DNA of 64,000 nt from Desulfuromonadales bacterium. Lineage in GTDB: Bacteria > Desulfobacterota > JAENJC01. The notes under the pieces were generated by a model that did not search any database, had not been told where the DNA came from, and saw only the letters and a program-made list of their open reading frames with translations. Where the stretch lies: the NCBI GenBank assembly GCA_919902985.1, contig CAKKSC010000004.1:1-64000 (forward strand), written 5' to 3'. This document shows positions 26,918 through 35,251 of the stretch, piece after piece; position 1 is the first letter of the stretch, and every line of letters begins with the position of its first letter. The position numbers and the translations under genes are program-made.

Positions 26918-28162
26918 ATGAGCAGGAAAATTGCATATTGTACTATAGGGAGTGCTAGTGACCTATCAAGGATAGAGGTACTTGAAGAGTCGCTTGAAAG
27001 CTATAACCATAATGCAGAACTCCATATATTATTAACTGAGTACCCTGATATATGTAAAGATATCTACAAAAAAACCGGCCGTACTTTATATTCACCTCAA
27101 GACATTGGTTGCAGTGATTGGCTTCAGATGGCTTTTTGTTACGATATGATCGAGTACAGTCATGCACTGAAACCTTTTTTTATAGAAAAACTGATTCAGG
27201 ATGGATATGAATCTGTATTCTATTTAAATCCAGACATTGAGATATTATGCTCACTGGGTCAAGTGGAAAGTTTGATTCCTATATTTGATATAGTTTTAAC
27301 TCCCTCTCTATGTGTCCCATTGGCGGACGAGAATAAAACGCCTCGATTTGAAGATATTATCCTTGTTGGTCAATGCAGTATTGATTATATAGGTGTATCT
27401 AGTAGCCAAGATGCAAGAGGGTTGCTTAAATGGTGGCAGGACGTTTGTATTGAGAAACGCTTCTTTTTCCATGACCATTGGTACTATGTCGATCACTTGG
27501 GGGCAGAAGTCTTATCGTCACTTGTCGAGAAAGTATATGTGTTGAGCGACCACTCTTATAATATGTCGTATTGGAATAACTATCAGCAAAAAATCGAATA
27601 TGAAGGCGGTAAATGGATTACAGAGAGCGGTGAGCTTAAACTGTTCCATTTCAGTGGGTTCTCTAAAGATGAGTTCACACAAGTTTCTCTGTATCAAGAT
27701 AGAATTCATGGATATAGCAGCAGTGATCTCTATACACTAGTTTCACAATATTTAGAGAAGTTAAATAAAGCACAGTGGTCTGTATTTGTTGAGACTCCTT
27801 ACTCATTTGCAAGATACTCGAATGGTGAGACGATATCTCAGGAAGACCGAAAGCTCTTTTCATTAATGAACACTATTGAAAGAAGAGAAATTTCTAACCC
27901 TTTCGAAAATCGGGATTTTATTAAGTCTATTTTTGAAGTTAATGGTTCCCATCAGGCAGGGAAATTATTTTTTAAAATGAAGAGCCTTTTGTTAAATGTT
28001 AATCTTTGTTATGAAAAGTATTTTAGTGAGAATGTGTTGCTTAACCAATATATTAATACCAGTAGGTACAAAGGTTTTACTACGGCTAATAAGTATGCTC
28101 TGCGTTACCTTATTCGAAAAATATACGGTGAGAGGGCTTTAAAATTAAAAGTAAAGCGTTAG
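26918..28162 (+). CDS. Putative GT-A-type nucleotide-sugar transferase
   Basis: The protein has 414 aa. The N-terminal KIAYCTIGSASDLSRIEVLE, with YESVFYLNPDIEI near residue 105 as a DXD-like site, suggests a GT-A fold of the GT8-like kind. The second half (HYNMSYWNNYQQKI-like motifs and ELKLFHFSGFSKDE) supports a sugar transferase, as GxxK/HFSG motifs occur in this group. DNA is AT-rich as in the previous gene. It converges with the next gene, overlapping 18 nt at the 3' ends. Confidence 0.7.
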   Translation: MSRKIAYCTIGSASDLSRIEVLEESLESYNHNAELHILLTEYPDICKDIYKKTGRTLYSPQDIGCSDWLQMAFCYDMIEYSHALKPFFIEKLIQDGYESVFYLNPDIEILCSLGQVESLIPIFDIVLTPSLCVPLADENKTPRFEDIILVGQCSIDYIGVSSSQDARGLLKWWQDVCIEKRFFFHDHWYYVDHLGAEVLSSLVEKVYVLSDHSYNMSYWNNYQQKIEYEGGKWITESGELKLFHFSGFSKDEFTQVSLYQDRIHGYSSSDLYTLVSQYLEKLNKAQWSVFVETPYSFARYSNGETISQEDRKLFSLMNTIERREISNPFENRDFIKSIFEVNGSHQAGKLFFKMKSLLLNVNLCYEKYFSENVLLNQYINTSRYKGFTTANKYALRYLIRKIYGERALKLKVKR

Positions 28163-29071
28163 TTCTGTTTGATTGATTTTTCCAAAGATACCTTTTGAAT
28201 AGTCAGATATGGCCTTCAAGTAAGCTGAAATCAGATCAAACCGGTTTTGAAAAACCCATTTTACTGATAATGTCAGGCCAACCAGGCCTATGACGGAATA
28301 AAAAGTCCACAATGTGACCGAGTCGGGGGCATATCTGTTCATAAATATCAGTTTGTTTCTTATCAGATAATATATATGATATGGTTTCCATCCTCCATCC
28401 GTTGACCTTTCTTTGTGATAAATAATTGTTAAAGGGTCTACTACCATCTTTATCCCGGCCTTAAAGGCTTTCACGCAATAATCGGTATCCTCATTATAAA
28501 GAAAGTAGGATTCGTCCAGAACTCCTATTTTCCCGAATACTTCCCTTTTTATCAGCATCATACATCCTGTTACAAAGTCGACCTCGAACGGTTTCTTAGC
28601 GATTTTACGATCCGGCCTCCCTTTTCCTGGATGATATGCGCCGCCCCTCATCCAGCTCATCTTGCCGCCAAGATACCAGATGCGGCCGTCGGAGTGATGA
28701 AGTATCTTGCATCCTGTTATCCCCGCATCTTCTTCCATGGTAGTTTTGATTAAGCTGGAGAGGAAATCCTCAGTTACAACAGTGTCATTATTGAGGAGGA
28801 GGAGATATTCTGCATCATTAGCCAGGGCATATCTGATGCCTACGTTATTGCCGCCGGCGAAGCCCAGGTTTGCCTCTGTTTGCAGGATCGTTAACCTTTC
28901 CTTGTCTTTGGACCATTCGGACAACTTGTCGTACGATTCATTCTCTGAATGGTTTTCGACAACAACTGTTCTGAAGTTCCCATAATTGTTTCTCTGGAGG
29001 CTTTCGAGGCATTCGACGGTATCTTGCCAGTTTTTCCAGTTGACGATGATGATAAATACAGAGGGTGACAT
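28145..29071 (-). CDS. Family 2 glycosyltransferase (rhamnosyltransferase-like)
   Basis: The protein has 308 aa. IIIVNWKNWQDTVECLESLQ, the DXD-type LLLNNDTVV (about residue 97) and DESYFLYNEDTDYCVKAFKAG are characteristic of WbbL-type GT2 enzymes. A hydrophobic C-terminal helix (LWTFYSVIGLVGLTLSV) may anchor it. It is the only minus-strand gene in the polysaccharide region. Confidence 0.92.
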   Translation of the reverse strand: MSPSVFIIIVNWKNWQDTVECLESLQRNNYGNFRTVVVENHSENESYDKLSEWSKDKERLTILQTEANLGFAGGNNVGIRYALANDAEYLLLLNNDTVVTEDFLSSLIKTTMEEDAGITGCKILHHSDGRIWYLGGKMSWMRGGAYHPGKGRPDRKIAKKPFEVDFVTGCMMLIKREVFGKIGVLDESYFLYNEDTDYCVKAFKAGIKMVVDPLTIIYHKERSTDGGWKPYHIYYLIRNKLIFMNRYAPDSVTLWTFYSVIGLVGLTLSVKWVFQNRFDLISAYLKAISDYSKGIFGKINQTELTLYF

Positions 29072-29165
29072 ATCTGATTGGGGGTTAGTAACTATTATAA
29101 TATTCAGAGTAGCATTTGATATTAACTATTGTCAATAAGAGAACTTTTGCGTAACATGCTTTGAT

Positions 29166-29540
29166 ATGAGGTTTAAGGTCTTAATGTTGAAAAAGCTCGA
29201 TTCCATGCTGGGTCCGGTTGTTGTTAGCCTTCTCAGAGTATTTACCCTTCCTGTATCTAAAATATTGGAGAGGCCATGTTCTATCCTCCTCATCCGCCCC
29301 GGCGGTATCGGTGACGCTGTCCTGCTTATTCCCGCAATAAGTGCTATCAAGAATAAATACCCAGATGCTCAAATCGATCTCCTTGTCGAAAAGCGTAATT
29401 GCGGCGTATTTTCTCTCTGCCCGGAGGTCAGAGATATATATCTGTACGACAGGCCTAATGAACTCTGGAAGGTCATTCGGAATGGGTACGATGTCGTCAT
29501 TGATACAGAGCAGTGGCACAGGATGTCTGCTGGGACGTAA
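29166..29540 (+). pseudogene. 5' fragment of a GT9 heptosyltransferase gene
   Basis: The first 121 codons match the N-terminal half of the intact GT9 gene at 31681 (RPGGIGDAVLLIPAI against RPGGIGDAVLLLPAI; RNCGVFSLCPEVRDIYLYDR against RNCGVFSLCPEIRNVFLYDR). The last 73 nt of similarity (29460-29532 and 31975-32047) are identical. After that, homology stops and the ORF ends in GT*. The C-terminal GT-B domain with the active site is missing, so it is not expected to be functional. Confidence 0.88.
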
Positions 29541-29614
29541 CATAGGGTCACATCTTCAAATGTCATTTATTTTTGTTTTCTCCCTTGACATAAGGACAAA
29601 ACGCATATATATTT

Positions 29615-29630
29615 TCCCTCTAAAGAGGGA
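29615..29630 (+). promoter_or_regulatory. Small hairpin covering the SD of ATPase copy 3
   Basis: TCCCTC-TAAA-GAGGGA is a 6-bp stem with a 4-nt loop, and GAGGGA is the SD of the ATG at 29634. It has the same arrangement as the longer hairpin at 8870 but a different sequence. Confidence 0.5.
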
Positions 29631-29633
29631 CAA

Positions 29634-30923
29634 ATGAAAAACGATATATTTAAGCGCCTTATTGTGGATTTTCAGGAAAAGGAGTTGTCCAATGTTATTG
29701 ATCGGGAGATATCTATTCCATTGGACATCAGCAAGATTATATCACTTGTAGGTGTGAGGAGATGCGGCAAGACCCACATCCTTTATTCACTGATAAACAG
29801 CTTGAGAAAGAATTTGGACAGGCGCAATATCGTCTATATCAACCTTGAGGACGACAGGGTATTCCCTCTACAATCAGGCGATCTCGCCACTTTCCTTGAT
29901 GCCTATTACGAACTCTATCCCGCTAAGAAAAATGAGACCGTTTACTTCTTTTTTGACGAAATACAAAATGCGCCCCATTGGGAAAAGTTCGTCAGAAGGT
30001 TGTATGATACCGAGAACTGCCGGGTCTATATTACAGGCTCATCGGCCAAGCTGCTGAGCAAGGAGATCGCTACAGCCTTGCGGGGCAGGACCCTGACATA
30101 TGAGATATTTCCTCTCTCCTTCAGGGAGTTCCTGAAGTTCAAGGGGATATCGGTCAACCTGCACTCATCCGGTTCTACGGCAAATATCAAAAATGCCCTT
30201 GCCGAGTATGTGCTAAAGGGCGGCTTCCCTGAAACTGTCGGCCTTTCCGAGGACATCTTTATCAGAACGCTTCAGGAATACTTAGACCTTATCATGTATC
30301 GCGACGTGGTCGAAAGGTATAATGTAACGAACACCTTTCTCCTTAAATTTCTGTTTAAGTATTGTTTCGCCAACTTCTCAACGGCGATAAGTTTCAATAA
30401 ACTTTATAATGACTTCCGGTCACAGGGTTTGCAGTTGTCGAAGAACACGGTATATGAGTACATTTCTTATCTTGAGGATGCCTATGCCCTCTTTACCGTT
30501 CCCATATACTCATCTTCCATCAGGGAGGGTATGAGAAACCCCAAGAAGTTATACAGCGTGGACACAGGGTTTAAGCGAGTGGTTGATATGCCCCTGGCAA
30601 ACGATATAGGCAGGGTTTATGAGAATATCGTGTTTCTTCAACTCAGGAGGAGCGTTAGAGATATCTTTTACTTTAAAGGGAAACAGGAAGTAGATTTCTA
30701 TTATGTGAAAGCGGGGGTGAAGCATCTCGTCAACGTATGTTATGACCCTGGGAAGCCCGCGACCAGGCAGAGAGAAGTAAAGGGCCTTATTGAGGCAATG
30801 AAATTCCTGAACCTTTCCGAAGGATATATTATCACTTCCGAACTTGAGGAGGAGATACAGGAGGAAGGGAAGACTGTCCGCCTCCTGCCTCTATGGAAGT
30901 GGCTGCTGTCGGAAGTTAAATAA
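29634..30923 (+). CDS. AAA_14/DUF4143 ATPase (copy 3)
   Basis: The protein has 429 aa. Walker A is GVRRCGKTH, Walker B is VYFFFDEIQNAPHWEKF, and the sensor is YITGSSAKLLSKE. The C-terminal DUF4143 domain has IFYFKGKQEVDFYYVKAG. It lies directly after a truncated GT9 gene and before an RHH/RelE pair, in what looks like an insertion-prone spot. Family function is not established. Confidence 0.92.
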   Translation: MKNDIFKRLIVDFQEKELSNVIDREISIPLDISKIISLVGVRRCGKTHILYSLINSLRKNLDRRNIVYINLEDDRVFPLQSGDLATFLDAYYELYPAKKNETVYFFFDEIQNAPHWEKFVRRLYDTENCRVYITGSSAKLLSKEIATALRGRTLTYEIFPLSFREFLKFKGISVNLHSSGSTANIKNALAEYVLKGGFPETVGLSEDIFIRTLQEYLDLIMYRDVVERYNVTNTFLLKFLFKYCFANFSTAISFNKLYNDFRSQGLQLSKNTVYEYISYLEDAYALFTVPIYSSSIREGMRNPKKLYSVDTGFKRVVDMPLANDIGRVYENIVFLQLRRSVRDIFYFKGKQEVDFYYVKAGVKHLVNVCYDPGKPATRQREVKGLIEAMKFLNLSEGYIITSELEEEIQEEGKTVRLLPLWKWLLSEVK

Positions 30924-30981
30924 TGGGATGCTCAGGAAGGCAAGGGGAATTGTCTGAGGCAAAGGACTTAGGATGGCGGGA

Positions 30982-31044
30982 ATGATAAATATACTTAAGC
31001 ATTTTGATATGCTGCTCGGCAATATTTCACCATATTTTAAAACC
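30982..31044 (+). pseudogene. Possible third GT9 N-terminal remnant
   Basis: The ATG opens MINILKHFDMLLGNISPYFK, which resembles the GT9 N-termini ILKRLDNLLGPHLIHASYLF (31681) and MLKKLDSMLGPVVVSLL (29166). It is cut off by the promoter of the RHH/RelE module. The similarity covers only about 20 residues. Confidence 0.4.
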
Positions 31045-31089
31045 TTGACATGCTTGATATGATATTATATGATTTAAGCATATCATATA
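31045..31089 (+). promoter_or_regulatory. Promoter with overlapping palindromic operator of the RHH/RelE module
   Basis: TTGACA (31045) and TATGAT (31068) are 17 nt apart. TATATGAT-ttaagcat-ATCATATA (31066-31089) is a perfect 8-bp inverted repeat overlapping the -10. It is a fitting operator for a ribbon-helix-helix antitoxin. Confidence 0.75.
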
Positions 31090-31108
31090 AGAGGAGGATT
31101 GAGCCGGT

Positions 31109-31336
31109 ATGGTTAGAAAAACTGTTTTAATGGACGAGGAGATGGTTCAGCAGTTGTCAATATTGTCGAAAAAGGAGGACAGGGACTTCTCCGGCAGTCT
31201 GCGTCATGCACTTAGGATCGGACTCCTGGCTATCCAAAACCCTGAACTGACTGCAGAGGAAATAGAAGACATCTTAGAGGCCAAGGTTGAGCTTGAAACT
31301 GGTATGGTTAGGGAACTAAGCCTTGAAAATATATGA
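31109..31336 (+). CDS. Ribbon-helix-helix antitoxin
   Basis: The protein has 75 aa. The N-terminal strand KTVLMDEEMVQQLSILSKKE plus RDFSGSLRHALRIGL fits a CopG/MetJ-type ribbon-helix-helix. The C-terminal helix EEIEDILEAKVELETGMV would neutralise the toxin. It overlaps the toxin gene by 14 nt and has a strong SD, GAGGAGG. It probably autorepresses via the palindrome overlapping its -10. Confidence 0.85.
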   Translation: MVRKTVLMDEEMVQQLSILSKKEDRDFSGSLRHALRIGLLAIQNPELTAEEIEDILEAKVELETGMVRELSLENI

Positions 31337-31580
31337 AACGTCGAAATTTAAAAAGTTAAGAGAAAAGCTGAGAAGCGCCGTGGAAAGGGAAGCTCTGGGA
31401 AAAGCCATACTTGATATTATCAAAGACCCGTTCGACAGTAAAAAGCTTAAGGGTGAATTTAAAAACCTTAGACGGCATAAATACAGTGTTCACGGCCACG
31501 AACAACGGCTTATTTTCAAGGTTGAAGGGGATGTGATTTATCTCCTTTCTTTCGGGCCGCGTGAAGGTATTTATAAATAA
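31323..31580 (+). CDS. RelE-superfamily toxin (YafQ/HigB-like)
   Basis: The protein has 85 aa with a TTG start inside the antitoxin gene. It shows KKLKGEFKNLRRHKYSVHG, then EQRLIFKVEGDVIYLLSFGPREGIYK, with the basic and aromatic residues typical of RelE-fold ribonucleases. Second gene of the pair. Only the overlap supports the TTG start; no better start is present. Confidence 0.82.
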   Translation: MKIYETSKFKKLREKLRSAVEREALGKAILDIIKDPFDSKKLKGEFKNLRRHKYSVHGHEQRLIFKVEGDVIYLLSFGPREGIYK

Positions 31581-31680
31581 GAAAAAGAGAAGGGGCAATA
31601 AAGAGATGGGGCTTTGGGGTGACATCTTCATCAATCATTTCACAATTGACAACAGTGGGCATGATAGATAGTATCGTTTC

Positions 31681-32772
31681 GTGAATACAACAATACCAAT
31701 ACTTAAGAGATTAGACAATCTACTTGGCCCACATCTCATACATGCTTCATATCTCTTTATAAAACCAAAACACAATCCAGCCCGTCATCCTTCTCGTTTC
31801 CTCCTCATCCGCCCAGGAGGCATCGGAGATGCTGTTCTCCTTCTCCCTGCGATAAAGGCCATCAAGGGAAAATATCCCGATGCCCGGATAGATGTTCTTG
31901 CTGAAAAGCGGAACTGCGGCGTATTTTCTCTTTGTCCTGAGATCAGAAATGTGTTCCTTTACGACAGGCCAAAGGAACTCTGGAAGGTCATTCGGAATGG
32001 GTACGATGTCGTCATTGATACAGAGCAGTGGCACAGGATGTCTGCTGTGGTTGCAAGGTTAACAAAGGCTCCCATCTCGATAGGTTATTCTACAAATGAA
32101 CGTAGGAAGCTTTTTACCCATCAAATCCCCTATTCCCATGACGATTACGAGGCAGAGAGTTTTCTTCATCTTATAGAGCCGATTGCGGGGCAGTCTGTTT
32201 TTAAGACTGATAAGCCCTTCCTGTCTGTCCCACCTGAGCTGACGAATAAGGCCAGAGCCTCTTTAGGTTCGTTATCGGGGCTGAAAATTGTTGCCATATT
32301 CCCTGGCGGAAGCATTCCTGAGCGACGATGGGGGGCGGAGAGGTTCCATAAGGTGGCAATGGAACTGGCGGGAAAGGGTTACGGGATAGTCGTTATTGGC
32401 GGAAAGGACGATATTGCGGATGGGGCTGCTATCTCGGAAGGCATTTCGGGGACCATTAACTTATGCGGCAGACTTTCCCTGCCGGAGACGGCTGCGGTAT
32501 TAAAGTATGTTTCATTGTTGATAACCGGAGACTCGGGTGTTATGCATATCGCATATGGGCTTGGAACAAATATCCTGGCTCTTTTCGGCCCTGGGATTGA
32601 AAGAAAATGGGCACCAAGAGGAAGCAATTGTGCTGTTATCAATAGGGGGCTTGGTTGCAGCCCGTGCACGAACTTTGGTTATACCCCAAAATGCGGGAAA
32701 CGTGCGGAGTGCATGACTTTGATCACTGTGGAAGAGGTTTACGGGAAAGCTATAGAGTTACTGAAAAGATAG
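31681..32772 (+). CDS. Family 9 glycosyltransferase (heptosyltransferase-like)
   Basis: The protein has 363 aa and is a complete GT9. The N-terminal domain holds LLIRPGGIGDAVLLLPAI, and the C-terminal domain holds TGDSGVMHIAYGLGTNILALFGP with a terminal CSPCTNF...KCGKRAEC cysteine cluster. Known relatives add heptoses to the LPS inner core. The start is GTG. Its 5' half shares a 73-nt identical block with the broken copy at 29166. Confidence 0.93.
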   Translation: MNTTIPILKRLDNLLGPHLIHASYLFIKPKHNPARHPSRFLLIRPGGIGDAVLLLPAIKAIKGKYPDARIDVLAEKRNCGVFSLCPEIRNVFLYDRPKELWKVIRNGYDVVIDTEQWHRMSAVVARLTKAPISIGYSTNERRKLFTHQIPYSHDDYEAESFLHLIEPIAGQSVFKTDKPFLSVPPELTNKARASLGSLSGLKIVAIFPGGSIPERRWGAERFHKVAMELAGKGYGIVVIGGKDDIADGAAISEGISGTINLCGRLSLPETAAVLKYVSLLITGDSGVMHIAYGLGTNILALFGPGIERKWAPRGSNCAVINRGLGCSPCTNFGYTPKCGKRAECMTLITVEEVYGKAIELLKR

Positions 32773-32856
32773 AAAGGATAATGATGACCAGTTTTCCAAA
32801 AGGCCCCACAACTTCCTCTTGATATGACAGTGGCTATATGAGATAATTTTTTATCT

Positions 32857-33870
32857 ATGAAGAAGCTGCCTATTATCTGGAGCGCATTGGCACTCCTTCT
32901 ATTATTTACAGGTCAGTCTCTCGCATCAACCCCTCAGATTGGGCGGATGCGGGTTGCCATATGGCCGGAGTTTGACGACCCTGGCGCCTTGGTCATTTAT
33001 GACGGCAGGTTCATAGATGACAGCTCTTTCCCCATTGAAACGACCTTCCTTGTCCCGAAAGGCGCTGTAATAAGCGATGCATGCAGTCTCTCGCCAAAAG
33101 GACAGCACTTCTGCCAGTTGTTCACACAGAGGAATGCCGGGGATATGGACGAGGTGCTGTTAAAGCTTCCTTACCCCAACTTCTATCTCAGCTTCCATAT
33201 CAAGCCGTTCAAGGGCGACAACCCTTTGAGAAGGTTCAATTATGTCATAAAGACCAGCCATCCTGTGAGCAAGCTGGAAGTAGACATTCAGAGGCCCCTA
33301 AGGGCTGAGAATTTCACCATTAATCCCGAAACCCATGAGAAGGAAGAATTAAAGGGGTTTGAGCATTACCGCTATCTGATTAAAGACGGAGAAGCTGGGA
33401 TGGTTATCCCCTTTGACATCTCATACAGGAAAGACGACAGCAGGCCGTCCGTGAGCATAAAATACTCGCCCATGAAGGGGGCAAAGACCTGGGGTGAGAC
33501 CGACTACGCCAAGATTAATGATGTGGCGAGGGAGCTTGCATGCCCCTGCGAGTGCCCGTTGGTCTTGGAGGACTGCAATATGAGTTGCGGCCTTGACTGG
33601 AAAGACCAGATAGGGGAGATGCTAAGGGCAGGGAAGACAAAGGATGAGATAATAAAGGCATTCATTGCAAAGTATGGCAATGAATGCAAGATAACGCCGA
33701 TAATGAGGATACAGGGAAAGTTTTTCCAGTACACAAGAAGGTTTGATACAATGGACTGGGCCCTTTTATGGGGTGGTGTCGCAGTGTCAGCAGGGTCTTT
33801 ATTTTTAGGCATATATATGGTCGTCAGGAGGTTCCTGAAAAAGAGGACAACGGCTGGAGTGGACGGTTGA
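32857..33870 (+). CDS. CcmH-like protein with extra N-terminal domain
   Basis: The protein has 337 aa. A Sec signal peptide is followed by about 190 residues of a beta-rich domain I do not recognise (IWPEFDDPGALVIYDGRF near the start). Then comes a CcmH-like helical hairpin, ELACPCECPLVLEDC, with DEIIKAFIAKYG as its second half, and a C-terminal membrane anchor. CcmH reduces apocytochrome c thiols before heme ligation and normally has LRCxxC; here the motif is CPCxCP. The next genes encode a cytochrome, a thioredoxin-like protein and a CcdA-like protein, so a role in a dedicated cytochrome c assembly branch is likely. Confidence 0.78.
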   Translation: MKKLPIIWSALALLLLFTGQSLASTPQIGRMRVAIWPEFDDPGALVIYDGRFIDDSSFPIETTFLVPKGAVISDACSLSPKGQHFCQLFTQRNAGDMDEVLLKLPYPNFYLSFHIKPFKGDNPLRRFNYVIKTSHPVSKLEVDIQRPLRAENFTINPETHEKEELKGFEHYRYLIKDGEAGMVIPFDISYRKDDSRPSVSIKYSPMKGAKTWGETDYAKINDVARELACPCECPLVLEDCNMSCGLDWKDQIGEMLRAGKTKDEIIKAFIAKYGNECKITPIMRIQGKFFQYTRRFDTMDWALLWGGVAVSAGSLFLGIYMVVRRFLKKRTTAGVDG

Positions 33871-34673
33871 GGGCATTTTTCATTGCTTCTTCTATATTTA
33901 TAGGATTTCTGGCCGCCCTTGCCCTTGCAGCCTTTCTTATCCTCGTAGATACAAGCCCAATGGGAAGGATGGAGTATCTCTTTGAAATTGGCAGGCTGAG
34001 TGTATTCCGGTATACCGGCCTCGGCAACATGAGTGACCGGGATGTAAAATTAATATATGAGGGCAGATGCACAAGGAAGTGCCACAGCCGTGATGTTGTA
34101 GAGCGTTCCGCCCATAATGTCAGGGAGTGGGAGGAGATTATAGGAAGGATGCGGACCGTAAATAAGGCAAATGTGACAAACAGCGAGGGAACAGTGATTA
34201 CAACCTATCTCACAAAACGCTATGGGAGCAATATCCCCACCATCCTTACAGCCGAAGGCGGCAAATACCTGAAAAAATATCTTTGGCGGAGCGACTTCGG
34301 GGAAAGCGACCTGTATGTAGATATCATATTCACCCCTATGGAGTATTTCAACTTTACAGGAGGGGGCAGCACTCTTGAAGGGTATGATGCCGGTAAATAT
34401 ATACTCTTCAAGGTTTATTTAAACACACATCAGAACAAGCTTGCGCCCTACCCCCTTGAGCGTCTGGCAATACTTAAGACCGGCGAAGGCAAAGAATATA
34501 AACCTGAGATGTGGAAGGTGCTTTATGAAAGCGCTGATTATCACCACAGGGAAGGATTATTTGTATTTAAGGGTGTTGGCAACGACGCTACATCCATGTC
34601 TCTCTTCCTGATGGATTTACCGGGGCAGAAGGAGAGGATATTTCAGTGGGACCTTCCGATACCGGAAAAATGA
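33867..34673 (+). CDS. Membrane-anchored cytochrome with CxxxCH heme motif
   Basis: The protein has 268 aa from the TTG in the TTGA overlap with the upstream stop; the track starts further up at 33768. An N-terminal membrane helix precedes GRCTRKCHS, a heme-attachment motif with three residues between the cysteines. HNVREWEEIIGRMR follows, a pattern seen in small c-type cytochromes. The C-terminal 120 residues (FTPMEYFNFTGGGSTLEGYD onward) are unassigned. CxxxCH motifs are rare and may need the CcmH-like partner next door. Confidence 0.7.
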   Translation: MRAFFIASSIFIGFLAALALAAFLILVDTSPMGRMEYLFEIGRLSVFRYTGLGNMSDRDVKLIYEGRCTRKCHSRDVVERSAHNVREWEEIIGRMRTVNKANVTNSEGTVITTYLTKRYGSNIPTILTAEGGKYLKKYLWRSDFGESDLYVDIIFTPMEYFNFTGGGSTLEGYDAGKYILFKVYLNTHQNKLAPYPLERLAILKTGEGKEYKPEMWKVLYESADYHHREGLFVFKGVGNDATSMSLFLMDLPGQKERIFQWDLPIPEK

Positions 34674-35251
34674 ATATACTACACAATAAACTAACCACGG
34701 AGACACAGAGACACAGAGTAAATATTTTTATGCCTCTTCTCCGTGCCTCCGTGCCTCTGTGGTTAATCATTGTCCTTTTCCTGGGTTGCAGCAAAGAGCC
34801 CAGGGGGACGCAGCCAACAATCAAGATTGGGGAAACTGCCCCCCCTTTTTCCCTTGAACTGATAGACGGGAGGACCGTAACGCTTGACACATTCAAGGGG
34901 AAGCCCCTGGTATTAATAAATATGGCATCCTGGTGTCCCTGCTCCCACGATAGCGCACCTGTCTTCAAGGAGGTTTATGAAATATACCATCCTAAGGGTG
35001 TTGAGTTCCTGATGCTCGGGATACAGGACTCAAAGAAAAAGTTTGAAAAATTTGTGAAGAAGAAGGAGTTCAAATTCCCTGCTGGGTTTGACAAGGGGGA
35101 TGTTATTTCCAAAACATACGGTGTAAGCGCCCCTCCGACAACATTCTTTATAGACAGTGATGGAAAGGTAGTAAGCGCCTTCTATGGCAAGATAATAGAG
35201 AAAGAAAGGCTATCTGCATGGATCGACGAGATAGTTCCCAGGGAGGAGTAA
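34670..35251 (+). CDS. TlpA/ResA-like thioredoxin lipoprotein with repeat-derived N-terminus
   Basis: The thioredoxin fold begins with GETAPPFSLELIDGRTVTL, has the active site ASWCPCSHD (CxxC), and the cis-proline region GVSAPPTTFFID. It would keep apocytochrome thiols reduced outside the membrane. Two starts are possible. One is the ATG at 34670, overlapping the upstream stop as ATGA. The other is the ATG at 34730, which gives MPLLRASVPLWLIIVLFLGC, a complete lipoprotein signal with lipobox LFLGC. Much of that signal is encoded by the palindromic repeat. Confidence 0.85.
   Translation: MNILHNKLTTETQRHRVNIFMPLLRASVPLWLIIVLFLGCSKEPRGTQPTIKIGETAPPFSLELIDGRTVTLDTFKGKPLVLINMASWCPCSHDSAPVFKEVYEIYHPKGVEFLMLGIQDSKKKFEKFVKKKEFKFPAGFDKGDVISKTYGVSAPPTTFFIDSDGKVVSAFYGKIIEKERLSAWIDEIVPREE
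34692..34765. repeat. Interspersed palindrome (CCACGGAGACACAGAG type) inside a coding region
   Basis: Left arm TAACCACGGAGACACAGAG (extending to 34718) and right arm 34739-34765 ending CCTCTGTGGTTA are complementary at 22 of 27 positions. I recognise this as a dispersed intergenic repeat of many bacterial genomes. Here it lies within the 5' end of the TlpA-like ORF. Confidence 0.75.
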
